Shown piece by piece: positions 34,759-44,743 of a stretch of DNA of 64,000 bases. Each line of letters starts with the position of its first letter. Positions within the stretch are counted from its first letter, which is position 1. Under the pieces are notes generated by a model. That model was not told the origin of the DNA. It did no database searches and saw only the letters and a program-made list of their open reading frames with translations. A program made the position numbers and the translations under genes. The stretch is from Microcaldota archaeon (lineage in GTDB: Archaea > Micrarchaeota > Micrarchaeia > Micrarchaeales > Micrarchaeaceae), in the NCBI GenBank assembly GCA_021827995.1, contig JAKATK010000001.1, forward strand, positions 62,001 to 126,000, written 5' to 3'.

Positions 34759-37700
34759 ATGTTGGAAAATCCCGTAGCCAAAATTTTAGCCATAATACTA
34801 ATCTCACTATTCTTGCTTTTTGTACGGTTTGCCCCCGCTACTTACGATGGACAGCTATCCGAAACATTCTACCCAACTCAAAATATTAATTTCACACAAC
34901 TCTCCTTCAATGTTACCGCAGTCGCACAAACAACTTCCGATGGTATTGGACCAGCATATCTACTTAATGGCCTTACCGATGTGAATGGTATATTTTACTG
35001 GTACCAAGTTAGTGTGTTATATAATTTTGATCCTTCCCATGGCGTTACAGGTTTTCAGCTCGGCTACAATGTGTTTAATGCTTCTCACGGAAACCAAATC
35101 AACCCGCCATGCGTTCTAGGATGTCCAGCAGGCCACGTTAGTTTCTCCGGGCCCGTGTATACTGGTGATAAGGTCCAACTGAAGCTATACTTCTCAAAAA
35201 ATAGCAACTTAGTAATGATGAACGCTATGGATTTAAATACCAAGTCAAGTGCATCAACAAATTTTACAGCATACAGTGCTAACAAATTCGTAAGTGGCGG
35301 CATAAGTACTACTGAATATTTCTTTACAGGTCTTATGACCGAACAATATCATAATTCCCCGTATTATGGTGACGAGCAACCTGTTGCATACCAAAATTCC
35401 AGCGCTATAAACTCTACTTTTTTAATCGCATCCGAATTGAATACATCAAACAACAAAAATGTTTTTGCATCCTCCAAATTTCTTACCTTTGTGAGCAACA
35501 ATTCAACGCAGTTACAAACATTTTTTAATAAAACTGATGGCTTTGTTGAGCGTGCAGATGCTTACAAATTCATAACAGGCAACTACTCACTGACTCTTTC
35601 GGTCCCAAATGACGGCAAGTACATGCGGATGGATCAGGGCCAGACCCTTACTATAAACGAGACCAATGCGGAAAATGCAACCAATCCAACAACATACCAA
35701 TGGCTAGAATGGCCAGCCGGTAAATATTACTACGCAGACGCGGTGGACTGTGGCGCCGCCGATAAGCAGTTCATAAATAACACAGTCCCATGCACGTTCT
35801 CCACGAACTCAGTGACCCCGACCGGCTCCTACTCATTCAAAGTTATGGCAAACGATAGCGCTTCGGCACAGCAGAATGCTGGTTCTGTAATCTCCCCATA
35901 CGTCAATGTATCGCTATACAGCTCTCTCGGTACGCCCACTATAAGCCCCCAGAACGCCAAAATCTATGACGGCCAGTCCATAACCCTTACTGCAAACGAA
36001 ACCGGCGGGGTTGGAGGCTCAGGCTACGGCTATGACTACCAATGGTATACGCTGGCTTCCAACGGCAGCTACGTGCCTTACGGGGGACAGGTCGCCTATA
36101 AAACACTCGAAGTATCGCCCTCCTCTACCACGACCTACAAGGTCAGGGTCATAGACATAGGCGCCCTAGGTCCGCTATACCCAACCGCTAATTCCTCACC
36201 CGATACCGTTACTGTTTACCCCGATGTCGCTATAACGCTCAGGAACAGTCAGCCTGTCGCGACTCCTGCACCGTTTCAGGCGAAGCTGGACGTCAACTCC
36301 TACGAGTACGGGCAGTACGAGGCAGGCGACCTAGACAATGTCGCGTTCCTCTCCATCAGCGGAATCAATGCCACGGTAATCCCGTCCTGGCTGGAGTCCG
36401 GTAACTCGAACACGTCGACCGATACGGTCTACTGGCTGCTGCTCAAGAACGGCATACCGGCCGGCTCTAACGTCATAGTCTATATGGGCTTCCTGCCTAC
36501 CAACGAGATAGCGTTCAACAACTACAGCACGGGCGAGGCCCCGCAGCTCAGCCTGAAATACGGCCAGTACGATGACGGTTCCAACGTCTTTCCCTATTAC
36601 CAGAGCTTCGGCAGCCTGACTTCGCTGCCTTCGCAGTGGAGCTCCACCGGTGGCATCTCGCTCACGTACGGTACGGATTACCTGAGCATAGCGAACAGCA
36701 CCGGAGGCTTCTCAGGTCTGTGGTACAACGCGCAGGCGCCTGTCCACGGCCTGCCAGTGGCGTATGACTGGTACGGCAGCATATCCGGCACGAACACCGC
36801 AACGTACATCGGCCTGTTCCCGTTGCGCTCCTGCATAACGTGGGGCTACCTAGATTACGATGGTACCGCATCTCTTGACATATTGAACAACGGCAGCGGC
36901 AGCTACCCCATGCCGCCCTCGCCTAATGTCTACACAATAACAAGCTCCAACGGTGCGTCACCCTCAAACAACGGCCCGGAGACCTTCTCAGTGAATTACG
37001 CGCCGGCGATGACCGCCAGTCTAGTGGAGACCGCGAACGTAGAAGACCCGGCGTGTGGCGGCACGGCGCCGGAGATGACCTTCCAGTACAACGTCCCGTC
37101 GAAGCTGCAGACGCTCTACTGGGTCAGGGAGCGCATGCCGCCGCCTGACGGCGTCATGCCCTCGCAGTCCACGCTGGGCTCGTTCAGTATGCCGGCTGGT
37201 GTGAAGAACTACGTCAACATAACGCTGACCAACGCGCAGCCTGTCGCGACGCACGCACCGTTCCAGCAGAGGCTCTCGGTAGACAGCGGGGAGTACAGGC
37301 CCGACGAGTCTGCCAACCTCAATAATGTGGAGTTCTTCTACGCCAACAGCACCGTCATACCGTCATGGCTCGAGAGCGGCAACAGCAACGCCTCGGCAAA
37401 GACAACATACTGGCTGGACCTGGCCGGCGGCATACCTGCTTCAAGCAGCATAAAGATCTACATGGGCTTCAGGCAGGTCGGCTCGAGCGCGCTCAACAAC
37501 GCCACCACTGGCGAGGCGCCGTGGCTCAGCGCAGCGTACGGCCAGTACGACAATGGCGGCGCCATCTTCCCGTTCTACCAGCGCTTCGGCGGCCTGAGCG
37601 GCGGTGCGCTGCCGAAGGGCTGGTCCGACTACGGCGCCACCATAACCAACAACAAGAACAGCACGACCGTGCAGGACACCGGCTCGAGCGGCTGCGGCGG

Positions 37701-39423
37701 CATCGCGTACTCCTCGCCGCCTCTCGGCAGTTTGCCGGTCGCCACCGACTGGCTCGAGAGCGTTGTCAGCGGCCCCAACGACGGCACGGCGCAGGGCTTC
37801 TTCGGCCTCTGCAGCTGCATAACACTAGGCACGACCTTCGGCGGCAGCTACGGCGACCAGGTCAGCATGGACGTGATGAACAACGGCACGGCCTGGGTCT
37901 CCAACCCCACCTCGACGAATCCGACCGCTTATACCCTCGTTTCCGCGAACCCCACGACGCCAACGAACACAGGCCCGGAGCGCCTGAGGCTCAACTACAA
38001 CGCAGCGCTGAAGGCCGCGCAGCCGCTGAACGCGAACCTGACGTACTGCTCGGCGCCTGACCTGTCGCTGCAGTTCAACCTGCCCAACGACTTCGCCACT
38101 ACGCTATACTACTGGCGCGAGAGGTACCCGCCGCCAAACGACGTAATGCCGTCTACTAGCGTGCAGGCCCCGCCCCTCGCGTACTACCTGCCGATGAACA
38201 TAACGAACAAGCAGACAGCGGCAACGCCAGCGCCATTCCAGGAGGGATTCGCCTTCAATTCCCTCACATTCAAGAAGTACGAGAACGGCACCCTGAGCAA
38301 CATCGCATTCTACTACCAGAATGGGACGCCGCTGGACTCATGGCTCGAGAGCGGGAACTCGAACACCGCGATAGACACGGTGTACTGGCTGGGGCTGCCG
38401 GGCGGCCTCAAGGCAGGCGCCTCGATGCAGGTGATCATGGGCTTCGCGCCCATAGGCACGATCATGCTCAACGGCAACACGACCGGTGAGTCGCCGCAGT
38501 TATCTAGCACATACGCGCAGTACGACAACGGCTTCAACATATTCAACAAGTACTGGGACTTCAACGGCACCGTATTGCCAGGCGACTGGGTCGACGCCTC
38601 CGGCGGCACGGTGGGCAACGGCATAGCCTTCTCGAACGCCACCTCGTCTAGCGCGAGTTTCTACATAAAGGACAACTTCACCATACCGTTCGTCTTCGAC
38701 GCGTACTCGTACATCGACCAGTGCTTCAACAACTACAACTGGAACGTGGGCAATACCGTGAACCCTAGCGGTACCTACAGCGTGGCCAACGCCTGGGGCT
38801 ATGGTTGCGATGAGTTCGAGTACGACGCCGAGGATTGCATCAACGGCTACTGCTACTCTGGCGGCCTGTCAAGTTTCAGTACGGTCGGCACGTGGAGCAC
38901 CGATGAGGTAACCGTGTACGGCCTGCCGTCCTCGAACCTCACGATGCTCCTGGGCAACGGGTACCTCGTCACCGAGCCGGACAAGTTCAACTTCACTAGG
39001 GCCGTCTACCTGTCGACAGACGCCGGCGGCGTGCCCAACAGGGTGCCTGCCGCGATCAAGTACGCCCTCATACGCGCCTACCCGCCGAACGACATAATGC
39101 CGAATGTGACCGACCCGGCCGCCACGCTCTCTTGGCTCGGCAATGCGATAGAGCTCCATGCACCGCCAGGCACGTTCAGGGCCCTGAGCACGCTCGCAGG
39201 TACGTCGGTGCCTACAGTCGCGGGCTCCGGCAATCCCGGCGTCACCACTACCATACCGCAGAGCCCGATTCCGAGCCGCGCGGCGACGACGGTCAGCACT
39301 ACAACCACAACGACGACGGTGATAACAACCATCACCAGCACCGCGGGCACGACCACATCGACGACCAGCATAGCGCTCCCGATAACCATACCGGTAAGCA
39401 TACCAGTAGCTGGTGACCGTTGA
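34759..39423 (+). CDS. Giant repeat surface protein with DUF2341-like domains
   Basis: 1554 residues. It has an N-terminal membrane/signal helix, then an AT-rich coding N-terminal part (to about residue 290). Two Ig/PKD-like modules follow (about 290-490; NPTTYQWLEWPAGKYYY and YGYDYQWYTLAS). Then come three ~327-residue repeats, each opening with a DUF2341-like module (QPVATPAPFQ, PSWLESGNSN and IVYMGF), followed by a jelly-roll-like part (GQYDDGSNVFPYYQSF). A Thr-rich stalk (TTTTTTTVITTITS) and a hydrophobic end close it. Likely an adhesin or envelope protein. Base composition switches sharply from AT-rich to GC-rich within the gene. TATATAAAG and GAGGGG precede the ATG. Confidence 0.75.
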   Translation: MLENPVAKILAIILISLFLLFVRFAPATYDGQLSETFYPTQNINFTQLSFNVTAVAQTTSDGIGPAYLLNGLTDVNGIFYWYQVSVLYNFDPSHGVTGFQLGYNVFNASHGNQINPPCVLGCPAGHVSFSGPVYTGDKVQLKLYFSKNSNLVMMNAMDLNTKSSASTNFTAYSANKFVSGGISTTEYFFTGLMTEQYHNSPYYGDEQPVAYQNSSAINSTFLIASELNTSNNKNVFASSKFLTFVSNNSTQLQTFFNKTDGFVERADAYKFITGNYSLTLSVPNDGKYMRMDQGQTLTINETNAENATNPTTYQWLEWPAGKYYYADAVDCGAADKQFINNTVPCTFSTNSVTPTGSYSFKVMANDSASAQQNAGSVISPYVNVSLYSSLGTPTISPQNAKIYDGQSITLTANETGGVGGSGYGYDYQWYTLASNGSYVPYGGQVAYKTLEVSPSSTTTYKVRVIDIGALGPLYPTANSSPDTVTVYPDVAITLRNSQPVATPAPFQAKLDVNSYEYGQYEAGDLDNVAFLSISGINATVIPSWLESGNSNTSTDTVYWLLLKNGIPAGSNVIVYMGFLPTNEIAFNNYSTGEAPQLSLKYGQYDDGSNVFPYYQSFGSLTSLPSQWSSTGGISLTYGTDYLSIANSTGGFSGLWYNAQAPVHGLPVAYDWYGSISGTNTATYIGLFPLRSCITWGYLDYDGTASLDILNNGSGSYPMPPSPNVYTITSSNGASPSNNGPETFSVNYAPAMTASLVETANVEDPACGGTAPEMTFQYNVPSKLQTLYWVRERMPPPDGVMPSQSTLGSFSMPAGVKNYVNITLTNAQPVATHAPFQQRLSVDSGEYRPDESANLNNVEFFYANSTVIPSWLESGNSNASAKTTYWLDLAGGIPASSSIKIYMGFRQVGSSALNNATTGEAPWLSAAYGQYDNGGAIFPFYQRFGGLSGGALPKGWSDYGATITNNKNSTTVQDTGSSGCGGIAYSSPPLGSLPVATDWLESVVSGPNDGTAQGFFGLCSCITLGTTFGGSYGDQVSMDVMNNGTAWVSNPTSTNPTAYTLVSANPTTPTNTGPERLRLNYNAALKAAQPLNANLTYCSAPDLSLQFNLPNDFATTLYYWRERYPPPNDVMPSTSVQAPPLAYYLPMNITNKQTAATPAPFQEGFAFNSLTFKKYENGTLSNIAFYYQNGTPLDSWLESGNSNTAIDTVYWLGLPGGLKAGASMQVIMGFAPIGTIMLNGNTTGESPQLSSTYAQYDNGFNIFNKYWDFNGTVLPGDWVDASGGTVGNGIAFSNATSSSASFYIKDNFTIPFVFDAYSYIDQCFNNYNWNVGNTVNPSGTYSVANAWGYGCDEFEYDAEDCINGYCYSGGLSSFSTVGTWSTDEVTVYGLPSSNLTMLLGNGYLVTEPDKFNFTRAVYLSTDAGGVPNRVPAAIKYALIRAYPPNDIMPNVTDPAATLSWLGNAIELHAPPGTFRALSTLAGTSVPTVAGSGNPGVTTTIPQSPIPSRAATTVSTTTTTTTVITTITSTAGTTTSTTSIALPITIPVSIPVAGDR
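36229..39110 (+). repeat. Three in-frame DUF2341-type repeats
   Basis: Units start at about 36229, 37216 and 38197, with a period of about 980-985 bases. Each unit starts with a variant of N-x-Q-x-x-A-T-x-A-P-F-Q and contains SWLESGNSN. The units are diverged, so this is old duplication, not an assembly artefact. Confidence 0.75.
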
Positions 39424-39695
39424 GAGGTGGCATTGCATGGGCGAGTGCTTTAAATCCGTGTCCAGATTCCGCTGGGAATCCGAATGCCACCTGCATATAT
39501 ACTCTGAGCTGGAATATTTCATTGTTCAGAAACCCGAACTCCGCGCTCGGAATGATTTTGCCAGAGGCACTGGAATGGCCGGAAAAACCGATGCTGAACC
39601 TGGAAGGCTTCCAGTTTCGGGCGCCGTATATCCGCGCCCCTACATGAAGATAAGCTAATTGGTGCGCGCGGTCGCGATATACGGATTGCACACCA

Positions 39696-40217
39696 ATGTT
39701 GTGTGTTGCTATGAGCTTGATAGGGCCGTTATATGCGGTGGTTCTCTACCCGATAATATACATATTCCCGGCTTATGCGGCCAACGGCGCACCGGTGCTT
39801 TTCGGCGGTGGCAAACCGCTTGACTTTGGGAAAAGCATATCGGGCAAGAGGATATTCGGCGACCACAAGACGATAAGGGGAACGGCGTCCGGCCTGATTG
39901 CCGGCACGGCCGTCGGCCTGATAGAGTTCCAGTTCCTGAACCAGATGCTGCCCATCGCATTCATGATGGCCGTAGGTGCCATGGTCGGCGACCTGCTAGG
40001 CAGCTTCCTGAAGAGGCGCATGAACATGAAGCCTGGTTCGAGCCTGCCGGTGCTGGACCAGTACGGATTCTTCATCTTCGCGCTAATCTTCGCGTCGCCG
40101 TTCGGCTCCTACCCGAGCGTCTATGGCCTTGCGTTCCTCGTGCTCCTGACAGGCCTGCTGCACGTGCTCACGAACATGGGCGCGAAGAGGCTGAAGCTCA
40201 AGGACGTGCCCTGGTGA
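39696..40217 (+). CDS. carS: CDP-archaeol synthase
   Basis: A 173-residue membrane enzyme that transfers CTP to unsaturated archaetidic acid, giving the CDP-archaeol precursor of polar lipids. The DUF46/CarS signature is clear: NGAPVLFGGGKPLDFGK, then KRIFGDHKTIRG and the C-terminal VLDQYGFFIFAL. Four to five membrane helices. An alternative ATG is at 39711. With the nearby CDP-alcohol transferase and geranylgeranyl reductase it covers several archaeal lipid steps. Confidence 0.9.
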   Translation: MLCVAMSLIGPLYAVVLYPIIYIFPAYAANGAPVLFGGGKPLDFGKSISGKRIFGDHKTIRGTASGLIAGTAVGLIEFQFLNQMLPIAFMMAVGAMVGDLLGSFLKRRMNMKPGSSLPVLDQYGFFIFALIFASPFGSYPSVYGLAFLVLLTGLLHVLTNMGAKRLKLKDVPW

Positions 40218-40265
40218 GCGCTAGCATGGATTAAAATCCTTGCCGCAATAACGATTCTGATACGC

Positions 40266-40754
40266 ATGGCGATGTTCCCTGTCAACGCTGGCATAAGCGA
40301 GCTGCGCGGCGTCGTGCTCATAATAAAGGAAGCAGGCGGCTCCATAAGCATCTCGCAACTGGACGACGAGTCCGAGCTCGACATAGACTCTCTCCTGCCT
40401 CTGGTCGAGGCCTGCAAGATGCTCGGCCTTGCCACAGTGGCCGACGGCATAATAACCCTAACAAGCGAGGGCCAGCAGCTCAGCATGAAGAACTTCGCCG
40501 ACATGGTGTCGAAGCGCCTCGCGTCGATAGAGCCGTTCAGTTCCGCCATAAGCGTACTGAGGGCCTCGAACCGCGCGCTGCAGACCTCGGAGCTGGCCTC
40601 GCTGCTCCTCTCGCGCGGCATAATGCTACACGGCGACTTCGAGACCGGCAGGCTGCTACTCAAGTCCATGCTGCTCAAATGGGCCGTGAGGACCGAGCTG
40701 CTCGACTACAACGCCGAAGCGGACAGCTGGAGCCTGTCGAAGCGCACCTACTGA
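40266..40754 (+). CDS. AAA-associated C-terminal domain protein (ABC transporter accessory)
   Basis: 162 residues resembling the domain (AAA_assoc_C type) that in some archaea is fused to the C-terminus of nitrate/sulfonate-type ABC ATPases. It is two winged-helix-like halves (LIIKEAGGSISISQLDDE, then LRASNRALQTSELASLLLSRG). Here it is a separate gene on the opposite strand, converging on the ABC ATPase and overlapping its end by 7 bases. The link to the transporter is supported by this context. Confidence 0.6.
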   Translation: MAMFPVNAGISELRGVVLIIKEAGGSISISQLDDESELDIDSLLPLVEACKMLGLATVADGIITLTSEGQQLSMKNFADMVSKRLASIEPFSSAISVLRASNRALQTSELASLLLSRGIMLHGDFETGRLLLKSMLLKWAVRTELLDYNAEADSWSLSKRTY

Positions 40755-41518
40755 GTGAGAAGGCCGTAGACCCTGTCCGTCAAGTCGATGAAATCCTTGT
40801 GCCTCTTATTCCTTGGATAAGGCAGCGCCACGTCTATTATGCCCTTGAGGCGCGAGGGCCTGTTCGAGAGCACGGCGATCTTGTCTGAAAGCTCTACCGC
40901 CTCGTCCACGTTGTGCGTCACCATTAGTACGCAGCTGACCTGTATGTCCTTGCCGCGCAGCATCGCCGATATATCGCTTCTGAGCAGGTTCGCCGTGAGC
41001 TCGTCGAGGGCGCTGAATGGCTCGTCCATCAGTAGGACGTCGGGCTTAGACGCTAGCGCCCTAGCTATGCCCACGCGCTGCTTCATGCCCCCGCTCAGCG
41101 AGTTCGGATATGCGTCCTCGAATCCGGACAGGCCCAGCTTTTCTAGAAGGCCATTGGCTATCTCGTACTTCGCATTGTCATCGATACTGGAAAACGACAG
41201 GCCTAGCTTCACGTTCTCTATGTTGGTGAGCCACGGCAGCAACGCGAAGTCCTGGAAGACGAACGATATGCCGCGCGTCGGCCCGTTGACCACGCTGCCG
41301 TTGTACACCACCCGGCCGCTCCTCGGCCTTATCAGTCCGGCTATTATCCTAAGTAGCGTGCTCTTGCCGCAGCCGCTCGGCCCAATGAGCGATACGAACT
41401 CGCCCCGCCTGACGTCGAACGACACGCCGCTTATTATCATGCTCTCGTAGGCCAGCTCGCCCACGTTCGTGTAGGCGAACGAGACGTCGTCGACCACTAT
41501 TATATTGTCGCCGGCCAT
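40748..41518 (-). CDS. NitT/TauT-type ABC transporter ATPase
   Basis: A 256-residue importer ATPase. Walker A GPSGCGKST, Q-loop FVFQDFALLPW, signature LSGGMKQR, Walker B VLLMDEPFSALD and the switch His in MVTHNVDEA are all intact. It is like NrtD/SsuB/TauB. It follows the permease by 3 bases. No substrate-binding protein gene is adjacent, so the imported anion (nitrate, sulfonate, bicarbonate or other) is unknown. Confidence 0.85.
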   Translation of the reverse strand: MAGDNIIVVDDVSFAYTNVGELAYESMIISGVSFDVRRGEFVSLIGPSGCGKSTLLRIIAGLIRPRSGRVVYNGSVVNGPTRGISFVFQDFALLPWLTNIENVKLGLSFSSIDDNAKYEIANGLLEKLGLSGFEDAYPNSLSGGMKQRVGIARALASKPDVLLMDEPFSALDELTANLLRSDISAMLRGKDIQVSCVLMVTHNVDEAVELSDKIAVLSNRPSRLKGIIDVALPYPRNKRHKDFIDLTDRVYGLLTQ

Positions 41519-41521
41519 GCG

Positions 41522-43111
41522 CTAACCGTAGACCTTCGCCAGGCTCGAGTAGAGCCTTTTCCACACGAAGGTGTTTATAAGTATTATCATCACCGTCAGG
41601 TTGACCAGCGCTATCACCATGAGCGCCAGGTTGCCATTCCCGAGCGACAAGTCGAGCAGCTTCCCTATGCCGGTGCCGACGGAGCTTATTACGTTCGTGC
41701 CGCTTATGCCGCTCGTCGTGAAGTACTCCGCCACTATGCTCGCGTTCCATTCGGCCGCTATCCCGGTGACCGCACCCGTTATCAAGCCCGGCAATATGGC
41801 CTTAAGGTAGATGCGCCGCCATGCTGCAAAGCCCTTCACCCCGAAGACGCTCCTGACCTCGAAGACGCTGCTCGGCAGCGTCCTGGTGCTCGCAATGATG
41901 CTGAACACCACGTACCATATGCCGCTCAGGAAGAAGACGACGAAGGCGACTAGCTCGCCGCTCATCGGCGCGCCGCTGAGCTCCACCACTATCGCAGGCA
42001 AGAGCACTGTGGCCGGTATTGACGCTACGACCTGGAAGAGCAGGACATAGCTGCCCCTGTGCCTAGACATGAAGACGAGATAGACGGACAGCGGCACTGA
42101 CACGAGCAGTATGGCCAGGAAGGCCACCCATACCCTAGCGAAGCTAGCTGCCAGGTCCACTATCACTTCAGATTCTGCACCGATAACCCAGGGATAGAAC
42201 GTTACAATCGCGTACAGCGTTACGGCAGCGGCCGAGACCGCGCCTGCCTTCGCTAGCGTCCTGCCCGTCTTCCCTATCCTGGGTTTCTTAATGCTGAACA
42301 CCTCTACGCGTTTGACCGCGCCGCCGGCCTTCGATACAATCCGCGCGCCCTTACCGATGTCAACGATCCGGTTGGGCATTCTCATGCTCCGCTTCAACGC
42401 CATTACGAAGTGTATCGAGCGCCCGCGCCTCTGCTGGCCGCTCGTCTCGTTGTACGCGCTGAAGTGCTTTTCCAAAGGCATGAAGAAGAGAAAGCGCGTC
42501 GCTATCACGAAGGCTATGAACACCGCGATGGCAATGGCGTAGTATTGGTAGTTGCCAGATGCTGCCAGGTTGGCTATCGCTACGCCTATGCCGTAGTGCA
42601 CCTGGTAGTTGGCGTTTCCGGTCGAGAATATCTCGCTGGTTACCAGATAAAAGAGGCCGATCGCCCATGAGAGCACCGACTGCTCGACGACCCTTGGCAT
42701 CGCTGCCGGCACGAAAATCTTCCTAATCCTGTCGAGCCTGCTCATACTGTACAGTTGCGCGACCTCTATATACTGGTTGGGCAGCGCCTTCACCGCCTCG
42801 TAGACGCCGAAGGCTATGTTCCACAGCATGCTCGTCATTATCAGGAACACTACCGCGCCGTTGATACCGAGGCTTCCGGGAAATGCGCCAACTATTATGA
42901 ATATGACGAACGGGAAGAACGCCAGTATCGGCAGTGTCTGCAGTACGTCCAGCACTGGCAGTATGACGTGTTCGGCGCGCCTGGACCTAGCGGCCAGTAT
43001 GCCTATGCCAAGGCTGAACAGTATGGAAAAGCCCAGCGCGACGAACATCCTTATCCACGATGCTCCACAGTCGAGCACAAGGCCGCCTATGAGCGCTGGT
43101 AGGGAGACCAT
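41522..43111 (-). CDS. Fused double-domain NitT/TauT-type ABC permease
   Basis: 529 residues made of two BPD_transp_1 permease domains joined by a basic linker (about 230-280). Each half has its own coupling-helix motif: AQLYSMSRLDRIRKIFVP in the first, SVFGVKGFAAWRRIYLKAIL in the second. Normally such permeases are single-domain homodimers; here one chain supplies both halves. It is the first gene of the two-gene operon. Confidence 0.82.
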   Translation of the reverse strand: MVSLPALIGGLVLDCGASWIRMFVALGFSILFSLGIGILAARSRRAEHVILPVLDVLQTLPILAFFPFVIFIIVGAFPGSLGINGAVVFLIMTSMLWNIAFGVYEAVKALPNQYIEVAQLYSMSRLDRIRKIFVPAAMPRVVEQSVLSWAIGLFYLVTSEIFSTGNANYQVHYGIGVAIANLAASGNYQYYAIAIAVFIAFVIATRFLFFMPLEKHFSAYNETSGQQRRGRSIHFVMALKRSMRMPNRIVDIGKGARIVSKAGGAVKRVEVFSIKKPRIGKTGRTLAKAGAVSAAAVTLYAIVTFYPWVIGAESEVIVDLAASFARVWVAFLAILLVSVPLSVYLVFMSRHRGSYVLLFQVVASIPATVLLPAIVVELSGAPMSGELVAFVVFFLSGIWYVVFSIIASTRTLPSSVFEVRSVFGVKGFAAWRRIYLKAILPGLITGAVTGIAAEWNASIVAEYFTTSGISGTNVISSVGTGIGKLLDLSLGNGNLALMVIALVNLTVMIILINTFVWKRLYSSLAKVYG

Positions 43112-43173
43112 GAGCTAGGATTGCCGTGGTGCTAATTTATTCCTTTGTGGCTAAAGTGTAGGGAGTTGGTTCT

Positions 43174-43920
43174 GTGGTGCGTCTGAGTGTTTCTGGGCCT
43201 GCGCTCGAGGTGCAGGGCGATTCGCTGCTCATGGACGACAAGCCTGTCGCGTGCACCCGCAGGAAGTTGTCAGAGATGCGCGAGGTGCTTCTTGATAGTA
43301 GCGTAGCCGATGGCCCAGATAGCTCGCGTGATGTCTATCTAATGTTCAGGTCCGTCATACCATCTGACGCCGCGCAGCTCTTCAAGGAGCATTCCATACG
43401 CTTTGACATAACCCTAATACACGATATGAACCTTGGCGCGGAGTGCAACAAGACATTCGGGCACTACCATCCAGAGGCCGAGCAGGGGCTGGGCTTTCCT
43501 GAGGTGTACGCCGTGATAGATGGCAGTGCCACGTTCATAATGCAGAAGCGCCTGGAGGATTCGGACTTCGACGTGCAGGTCGTGCAGGCGAAGGCTGGTG
43601 ACGTAGTGCTCATGCCGCCTAACTACGGCCACGTCACTGTGAACAGCGGCAAGGGCAGTTTGATACTGGCAAACCTGGTCAGCTCGGCGTTCAAGTCAGA
43701 CTACGAGAGCATAGCGCGGATGCACGGCGCTGCTGTATACATCCTGGCAAACGGGGTGCAGGCCATAAACGGTCGTTACAAAAAATTCTGCATAACGCAC
43801 CTGGACTCGCCGCCCCGGGTGCAGGCGCTCATCGGTCTCAACAGCGCCAACATATATGACAAGTTTGTCGAGAACCCTGGCAGGTTCGCGTTCTTGAACA
43901 GGCCCAATCTACTGGTGTGA
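43174..43920 (+). CDS. pgiA: Glucose-6-phosphate isomerase, archaeal cupin type
   Basis: A 248-residue cupin PGI that interconverts glucose-6-P and fructose-6-P. The metal-binding cupin motif TFGHYHPEAEQ with downstream PEVY and the second His motif PPNYGHVTVN are visible. GTG start; a TATA-like TAATTTATTC is at 43133-43142, giving a short leader. It is divergent from the transporter operon. Confidence 0.88.
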   Translation: MVRLSVSGPALEVQGDSLLMDDKPVACTRRKLSEMREVLLDSSVADGPDSSRDVYLMFRSVIPSDAAQLFKEHSIRFDITLIHDMNLGAECNKTFGHYHPEAEQGLGFPEVYAVIDGSATFIMQKRLEDSDFDVQVVQAKAGDVVLMPPNYGHVTVNSGKGSLILANLVSSAFKSDYESIARMHGAAVYILANGVQAINGRYKKFCITHLDSPPRVQALIGLNSANIYDKFVENPGRFAFLNRPNLLV

Positions 43921-44053
43921 CGTCCCCAACTTCTAGATGGAGCAAGCTTTATCCAGCCACCATGGCGCGTTGGTCTACGCCAGCGTAGATAACGTGGACG
44001 CGGCCGGAACAGAATCGCAAGCCGAGATCCCATAAAGAGATGCACGCAGATGC

Positions 44054-44677
44054 TCACGTACCGTCCGCTTCGCGGGCAGCCTTGAGCGCCCTGGCCCACC
44101 ACAGCAATTGGGAGAAGAACCCGGCTACCCTGTCGCCAGACGGCCCAGTCCTTAGCCGATCGAACATCGACGTATCGAAGGCCGCGCCGCCTCTTGCCGA
44201 CGCCGTGTGCGCGTGCAGTATCTCCACCGGCAGGTGTATGGCGTTGTGTATCGGCGCCATCTGCAGTTCTATAGCTACCTGGCGGAGCTGCTCCACCGAC
44301 CTAGCGCCCAGTGCGCTGCCGTAGCTCACGAAGCCGACCGGCTTGTTGTTCCATTCCTTATATATAATGTCGAGCGCGCTCTTCAGCACTGCTGGGTAGC
44401 CATGGTTGTACTCCGGCGTCACTATTATGAATGCATCCGCCTCGCCTATCTTGTCCGACCATCTCTGCACCACGCGGTCGGAATAGCCCCCCGTGTGCAT
44501 CGCCGGCGATTCCGGTGCGCTGTAATAAGCTATAGGGTATTCGCGCAGGTCAAGCAGCTCCGCATCTACCGAGGGTTCTTTCCTCAGCTCGTTGTATATC
44601 CAGGCCGCCGGCTTGTCACCGAACCTGCCCTCGCGGGTACTCCCTATTATCACCTTTACGCTTATTTTCTCTCCCAT
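44054..44677 (-). CDS. NADPH-dependent FMN reductase family protein
   Basis: About 207 residues from ATG 44677 (MGEKISVKVII); the frame is open upstream to 44716. It has a flavodoxin-like fold with the FMN phosphate loop GSTREGRFGDKPA and the PEYNHGYPAVLK motif of chromate/quinone or azo reductases. A TATA-like CTTTTATTATG about 27 bases upstream supports the chosen start. It probably reduces quinones or flavins using NAD(P)H. Confidence 0.83.
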   Translation of the reverse strand: MGEKISVKVIIGSTREGRFGDKPAAWIYNELRKEPSVDAELLDLREYPIAYYSAPESPAMHTGGYSDRVVQRWSDKIGEADAFIIVTPEYNHGYPAVLKSALDIIYKEWNNKPVGFVSYGSALGARSVEQLRQVAIELQMAPIHNAIHLPVEILHAHTASARGGAAFDTSMFDRLRTGPSGDRVAGFFSQLLWWARALKAAREADGT

Positions 44678-44743
44678 TGCATGCGCCTTAAGGATTGCAA
44701 GCATAATAAAAGACAAAAAAAATAAAAGGAAACCGTAGGGGCG

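Noticed and set aside
39420-39660. Two overlapping frames of 75-81 codons between the giant surface gene and carS, with a TATA-like element at about 39498
   Set aside because: No start codon fits the promoter and no recognisable domain; kept as unannotated intergenic sequence. A small gene cannot be excluded.
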